A stretch of 64,000 nucleotides of DNA from Limnomonas spitsbergensis. Its lineage: Eukaryota; Chlorophyta; Chlorophyceae; Chlamydomonadales. A program made the translations under genes and the position numbers. The stretch spans positions 434,001 through 498,000 of the forward strand of contig JAYJMM010000099.1 of the NCBI GenBank assembly GCA_037349105.1, written 5' to 3'. A model generated the notes under the pieces. The model was not told the origin of the DNA. It saw only the letters and a list, made by a program, of their open reading frames with translations, and ran no database searches. Below, in pieces: positions 59,601 through 64,000 of the stretch (its first letter is position 1; each line of letters begins with the position of its first letter).

Positions 59601-60886
59601 TTGACCCTCCTCCCGCCCAGTGTCTATCAATTCAACGGTATGATCTGCCTGCAAGGAGTATTGCAAGGAGGGGGGGAGGAAGGGACAAGAGGTCAAGTCA
59701 ACAGCCTGCCGGTTGACCCTCCTCCCGCCCAGTGTCTGTCAATTCAACGGTATGATCTGCCTGCAAGGAGTATTGCAAGAAAGGGGAGAGGGAGGAAGTC
59801 AGAACAAAAGATTAATTCCGGATGAGTTCAACAGTGTCATCCACCTGTTAGGAAGGGAGGTAGCACGAGAGGGTGTGGAGAGGAGGGATGGGAGGAGAAC
59901 ACAGCGGAGAATACAGAGCAGCTCAAAGGGCAAAGGGCAATATGACAAGGAGGCAACCTCCTCGCCATGCAGAACTTGTCTTGACCCTGCTGCCTCATTT
60001 CGCCCATTCCCTTGAACCTGATCCGTGCCCTTAGCTAACCCCTGTTGTAGCCCTTTCCTCAACCCCGGTGCTTACAGCTACCCACCCTGAACGTGACCCT
60101 GATCCTCATGATGACTCACTCTTAACATAATCCCGAGGCTCATGATCACTCATCCTTAACTCTTAAACCTGATGTTCATGAGTACCTGAGTGCAGTATGT
60201 GTCTCGTTCGACATTCCCATGAGATTCTCCATGCCTGCATCGGATGAGAGGGCACAGAGGAGGGTCAACAGGGTCAGCCGAGATGAAGAATCACACACAA
60301 GGTCGCCGCAGTGGCTATCTTAGCCATCGGTAGGGGCGGGTCCAAGTGCCTAGTCCTGGTTGCGGTGTAATGAGTAGGGTCAGATGTTCAGGCCTGATGC
60401 TCGACAGATGCTGCAACTGCTGGTTCAGTCCCCTCAGTGTTTAATTGTTTCGGCTACGAGGTCACCTTCCTTCGTTCCGCGTCTGCCAAAGGCCTCATTG
60501 GGACCAAACCTGGACCGGCCTACGGCTGGTGGCCAAAGCAGCATGGCTGTCCACAATGGGGCCTCCAGCCAAAGACAGCAATGTAGCTGACATGTAGCTG
60601 AGTCACAGGGGGGCAGACTGAGTCTCCTGGGCTGCTGAGCGCCCGAGGCATAGGAGTGATATGAGCACATCCAACCTGTCAGCCTAAGAACAATTGAAGG
60701 CTGACAGGAGTCGTCATTGATTCAGTCTAAGGCTTGCACTTGGATTGCTGCATCAGTGGGCGCCGAGGGGCGTCCCACCACCCGCCCTGCCCTGATCCCT
60801 CCTTCCAGATCTAGATCTTCAGAAGCACCCACCTCACAAGCATGATTCTATCCGGCATGATGTCAAAGTCATCCTGGGTGAACCTC
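53692..60886 (-). CDS. AT74-like histidine phosphatase (phosphoglycerate mutase family), 11 exons
   Basis: Exons in order: 60886-60833 (ATG at 60858), 60234-60186, 58864-58736, 57867-57769, 57126-57008, 56625-56539, 55695-55575, 55278-55231, 54674-54596 and 53957-53692 (stop); one more near 55.0 kb is possible. Phases agree throughout, giving about 340 residues. The catalytic RHG motif is split by intron 1 (LVR, then HGESHGN). Later come SPYTRTLQTT, REQDFGNFQD, RFPNGESGADVYDR and the second catalytic His in LVTHGLTLR. These match plant AT74-type phosphoglycerate-mutase-like proteins, which are phosphohistidine-mechanism phosphatases whose substrates are mostly unknown. The basic-to-acidic C-terminal exon ends EDEMFDFWTDQARF and is not recognised. 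Seven introns carry tandem repeats, several of them copies of the following exon's head. The start is the first ATG before DRIMLVR; an upstream exon joined at 60886 is possible. Confidence 0.85.
53958..54306. repeat. 21-bp minisatellite, about 16 units
   Basis: GGCGTTTCAGTGGAAGGCCT units with few variants directly precede (in transcript sense) the last exon of the AT74-like gene. The unit length is a multiple of three and most frames lack stops, so long spurious frames appear on both strands (VSVEGLG, FQWKAWA, RPSTETP, LPLKRPG). Confidence 0.95.
54660..54910 (-). repeat. Tandem copies of the DKNRYMAAKQ exon head
   Basis: Three units of about 115-120 bp on the minus strand each contain GCCTGCCTGTTGCAG or a close variant, plus the exon start. 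Two read DKNRYMAAKQCYCIA and one diverged copy reads DMQKDTASMQ. Only the copy at 54674-54596 is followed by a donor in the expected phase. Confidence 0.8.
55260..55450 (-). repeat. Three copies of the PIVLEK exon acceptor and head
   Basis: CTCTCTGCAGCC(C/T)A(T/C)TGTGTT occurs three times at about 80-bp spacing, separated by AATAAAT(G/T)AATAATTTG and GACCTGGTCCCCTGCCCCC. Only the copy ending at 55278 leads into the open exon. Confidence 0.85.
55732..55985 (-). repeat. Copies of the YAGVNLVLVTHG exon head
   Basis: At least three diverging copies of the acceptor plus exon start (minus strand GGTATGCTGGCGTGAACCT or its decayed form) lie at about 55770-55795, 55855-55890 and 55940-55975. They are upstream of the true exon at 55695. 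Confidence 0.75.
57885..58440. repeat. GTGCATGGGCA minisatellite
   Basis: Many 10-13-bp units (GTGCATGGGCA, with GTCATCA spacers) fill the intron between exons 58864-58736 and 57867-57769. The resulting MHCPCT/MGSAWAV frames are artefacts. Confidence 0.9.
58555..58740. repeat. 5' splice-site-derived CTCAGCTACCT(C)CCC array
   Basis: About 13 units; on the minus strand each reads GGTAGCTGAGGGGA. The first unit coincides with the donor of exon 58864-58736 (CAG/GTAGCTGAGGGG). Confidence 0.85.
58865..59795 (-). repeat. 112-bp tandem array: eight copies of an acceptor plus exon head
   Basis: Unit starts (CAGTGTCTATCAATTCAACG) lie at 58946, 59058, 59170, 59282, 59394, 59506, 59618 and 59730; the ancestral copy at 58834 is in the functional exon. 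On the minus strand each unit has TACTCCTTGCAG, then ADHTVELIDTGRE. Copies differ at only a few bases, so the array is young. Confidence 0.95.
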
Positions 60887-62600
60887 CTGAGATGGTGGGG
60901 GCAGTTGCAAGGAACCAGACTTCAGGGTTGAAGGCTTTGGGTTTCAGAAATTAGGGTTCAGCAGCGCAGGGGAGTGCTTGGGTTGAGACGTGATGAGTTG
61001 GAGAGCAGGGGAGAGCCGAGGAGGGGAATGGACGGGCAGCAACTGATACTCAATGAGGAGTCAGGCAAGGGCAGTCAAGCAAGGGCAGTCAGGCTAGTTA
61101 TTGTTACAACGTGCAAGCGTCCACCAGAAGAGCTTTGTTCAAGAGGCCCAGGGAGTGTGTGAGGGGGAGTCACTGGGAAGCATTCTGGGAGTTGTGTGCA
61201 TCAAGGCATAAGAAGATACATCAAGACCCGTTTGGGGTGCGTCGAGGTGGGTATGTCAGACCCCATGTTGGGTGCATGGAGGAGGGTGCGTCAGACACCA
61301 TGTGGGGATGTTTAAGTAGGAGGCGTAAGCCACTAGGACGCCTTGCGCAAGATGCTTTAGTAGCTTACGCCTCCTAATTCAACAAGCAGTGAATTAATAC
61401 ATGAAGGACGGCACATGACACCCATGTTAGATGGAACAGTTCGAATCTATGTCATAGCGATATGGCCACAAAACCAATTTGCCCAGGTCTAAGGAAGTCA
61501 CTGCCGGTCTAGGGAATCAGTTCAATGATATGTTGAAAGTGAAAGCTGAGGGGCATGTGCAGGGCATGAGACAGCTCCATGCAAGGGTGATATAAGCAGG
61601 GTTGGTCGTTGGAGCCTTATACCTGCATCCACATGAATGAGACCTGAGGGCCATGAGCAGGACATGACAGCATGGCAACATAGGCTCCAAGCACGGAAGT
61701 GAGAAGCAAGACATGCGTCTTATGACTACATCCAAAAGCATGAGAAGTTGAGAACACAATCCATTGGTATGCCCACCCAGTGGATACATCACACAGAAGC
61801 GCTAGGATGTGGGGCGTGTCCATTTCAGCTGCTAGCATGCCCCACATGTCCCATCAGGACGCGGAGCATTGCCTCCAATGCCCTGCCCTGCCATCCCATA
61901 CCATGCCATTTTATGCCATACCCTAAATGCGAACATTAGTAGCCATGCAGCAGGATTGAGCTTATTATGCATCATCAGTTGGGTCAGTCCCGAGGCCAGA
62001 TAGAAGGCGCACCGATGGTGTTCGGATTTCCTGACGCGTCGCTGGTGACCGTCTTGCAAGGCAAGGATTTCCGTATCCTCTTGCTCAGGGGCGTAAGCTT
62101 GCAGTACAACACGATGTCTGGGGGGTGACGCGGGATAAGATTCATGTAGATACGGTGCATGGCCCGATGCTGAGACGTGTTGGGTGCTCCAACTTGAGGC
62201 AGCTCGAGTATGATGACTCCGCGTGTGACTGTTGACAGCTGCTGCAGACGTGGAGCAGCTCATCCAACTGCTCATTGCTGCTGCCGTTGACACGATAGGC
62301 CGGGCTGGATGACGACAGTCGCTGCGAAGCCATGACGACTGAGATGGAATCAGCATGTTGTCACCGGGAATCGAAAATACTTTGCCGCGGTTTCATGCCC
62401 GAATGACTCGAATCTACACGAACTAGCGGATGGGAACAGGCTGAATACAGGCTGCGAGATCTTATTAGGGTTCAGTTTTCAATATAAATATACCGGTGCA
62501 ACGGTTAGATATCCGAGTAGGATACCGCAGGGACCGGAGTTGTAAACTGTGACGCCCAACATGCATGGCAAGCATCTTGCACTGACGAACGCAATCACAA
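60887..62600. other. Intergenic; one long palindrome, otherwise nothing recognised
   Basis: No coding signal. Tandem GCAAGGGCAGTCA units lie near 61070, and GTGCGTC..AGACxCCATG.TGGG repeats at about 61237-61306. The promoter of the AT74-like gene should be at the left end. Confidence 0.4.
61317..61376. repeat. 60-bp imperfect palindrome
   Basis: TAGGAGGCGTAAGCCACTA and TAGTAGCTTACGCCTCCTA pair with one mismatch. The centre contains the self-complementary CTTGCGCAAG. Confidence 0.85.
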
Positions 62601-64000
62601 GGAACCGTATGATCCCCTCTCTCAAGGTCAGGCACGATTAAGCCATTCCCCAAGATCTTCCCACGAATTTGAGGGCTGCACTTACTGTATGGTATGGCAG
62701 CATTGGCAGCTCCCTCATCAAGCTGGCCTTGGTTGACGACATCTCCGAGGGTAAGCCGCGGCATGTCATCAGGTACATGCTCCAGGAGTGGATGACTTTG
62801 ATTGCGGTGCGGGGGGGGATACCTAGTGCATGGCAGCCAGTCAGGATTCAGCCTATCTACAAGAAGGGTTCCCCCCTTGACCCCGGTCATTACCGGTCTA
62901 TTGCCATCACCAGCATGCTATACCTGCCTTGCATCCATCCTTACCGCCATCAATGATCATTGGGCATGCTTGCACGAGCATATCCCTCGTGCTCAGTTCG
63001 GATTTCAGCGGCGTGGCACGCTTCAGGCTGCTTTCCTCTTGAGGCATGCAGTTCATGCGCAACGGGCAGCTGGAGGCGGTAGCAAGCTGCATGTGGCCAT
63101 TGTGGACTTCCCATGACTGTGTGACCTAGGGGCAGCTATGGCATCATCTGTCTGAGCACCTTCACATGCCATCAGGCCTGTTGCGCGCCATGCAAGCGCT
63201 TTACGAAGGTGCACGGGCCCTGTGCCTTGCACCAGAGATGTCTAGCAGAGCTGCTATCTGAGCCTCCTGCTCTTCAGCCTCTACATCAGCAACCTGCCGG
63301 ACTTTATCGCAGCGTAATGCCCGGCAGAAGGGGTTGCGCTGGAGGCCGGGCAACGACTGAGGTGCCTGTTATATGCAGACGATCTCTCCCTGCTAACCTG
63401 CAGCCTGGTAGAGCTGCAGTGCATCTTCGATGCCTTGCATGAATATGCCACTGTTCAACAGCTCCAGTTCAACGTCAGCAAGACAGAGATCTTGGAGTTC
63501 GGCAGCCGCTTAGCAGCGCAGCGCCGGCAACCAGCCCCTATCTCTGTGTGTATGGCCCAGATAGGACAGTTCTGAAGCGTGTCCAGGAATTCAAATTGTT
63601 GGGTGTCATTAAGCATGAGAACGGCAGCATGCAGACGGCCATGTAAGGTAGAGAGGTGCCTCTGGCTGCCGTGCTGCACCATGTCCAACGCATGGCCGGG
63701 AAGGTGAATCTGAGGCATTATTTACCTACATGCATCCTGTTGGCGTCTGTCTGTGCTGCGCCTGTGGCCAACAACGGTGATGTGGTGTGGGCCACCGGTC
63801 ACCTTTGGCCGCGGCACTGCTTCAAAAGAGGCTACAGTCAAGCTTGCTTCAGCACCTGCGCCAGGCTGCGAGGCTACCTGCATCTGCCGCCAGCTGGGGG
63901 GTCATGAGGGAGCTGCAGATCCACTCGTAACAGCGAGGTTGGTGGCGGCACGTAATCCGCTTCTACTTCGCAGCGGTAGCACCAGCAGCACAACAAGAAA
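62600..64000 (+). pseudogene. LINE family 1 reverse transcriptase, frameshifted, runs off the window
   Basis: Reverse transcriptase blocks are readable in changing frames: WQPVRIQPIYKKGSPLDPGH then YRSIAITS; AQFGFQRRGTLQAAFLLRHA; the catalytic LLYADDLSLL near 63368-63397; then LRHYLPTCILLASVCAAPVA. This last segment is homologous to the start of the element at 46.3 kb. Frame breaks near 62925, 63110 and 63640 and several stops make it inactive. The region before about 62.6 kb is absent or unrecognisable, so the 5' half is lost. Confidence 0.85.

Noticed and set aside
58834..59795. Regular 112-bp array as a CRISPR
   Set aside because: Whole units, including the would-be spacers, are identical, and each unit is an acceptor plus exon head in a eukaryotic intron.

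Overview
This window is nuclear DNA of a eukaryote, most likely a photosynthetic, probably flagellated green alga (chlorophyte, possibly prasinophyte-like; species not determined). The evidence is spliced genes with GT-AG introns and matching phases, a light-harvesting-like (LIL/ELIP) protein with a plastid leader, a second small plastid-targeted membrane protein, a plant-type AT74-like phosphoglycerate mutase, and divergently transcribed H3/H4 genes whose 3' ends carry the histone stem-loop. No bacterial operon, tRNA, rRNA or CRISPR array was seen.

Layout. 0.7-2.0 kb: exon(s) of a GYF-domain gene (-). 2.3-5.3 kb: four-exon coiled-coil protein (+). 5.8-7.4 kb: five-exon plastid membrane protein of about 120 aa (+). 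7.4-10.5 kb: cluster of short LINE 3' tails. 10.6-12.5 kb: six-exon LIL/ELIP-like protein (+). 13.2-19.3 kb: SET-domain lysine methyltransferase gene (-) with introns full of satellites and partial exon copies. 19.3-28.2 kb: gene-poor, with dispersed repeats and LINE remnants. 28.2-31.4 kb: decayed TIR-armadillo gene (-). 31.4-33.7 kb: gene-poor. 33.7-39.1 kb: intact retrotransposon gag ORF with no pol. 40.1-44.9 kb: TIR-armadillo gene with intact visible exons (-). 45-51.9 kb: LINE insertion and repeats. 51.9-53.0 kb: histone H3 (-) and H4 (+). 53.7-60.9 kb: AT74-like histidine phosphatase gene (-). 61-64 kb: repeats and a LINE reverse transcriptase pseudogene (+) running off the end.

Two signals stand out. 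First, a two-member tandem family couples an N-terminal TIR domain, with a glutamate at the NADase catalytic position, to eleven near-identical 42-aa armadillo repeats. These are the SARM1 domains in the reverse order; one copy is open and the other is a frameshifted relic. Second, introns of two unrelated genes (SET and AT74-like) repeatedly contain tandem copies of the next exon's 3' splice site plus its first coding bases, up to eight copies of a 112-bp unit. One intron also holds a satellite that repeats its own 5' splice-site sequence. This suggests a local process that amplifies splice junctions.

Exon boundaries were assigned by eye from splice signals, phase agreement and family motifs. 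First exons of the SET and TIR genes were not found, and no RNA evidence is available.
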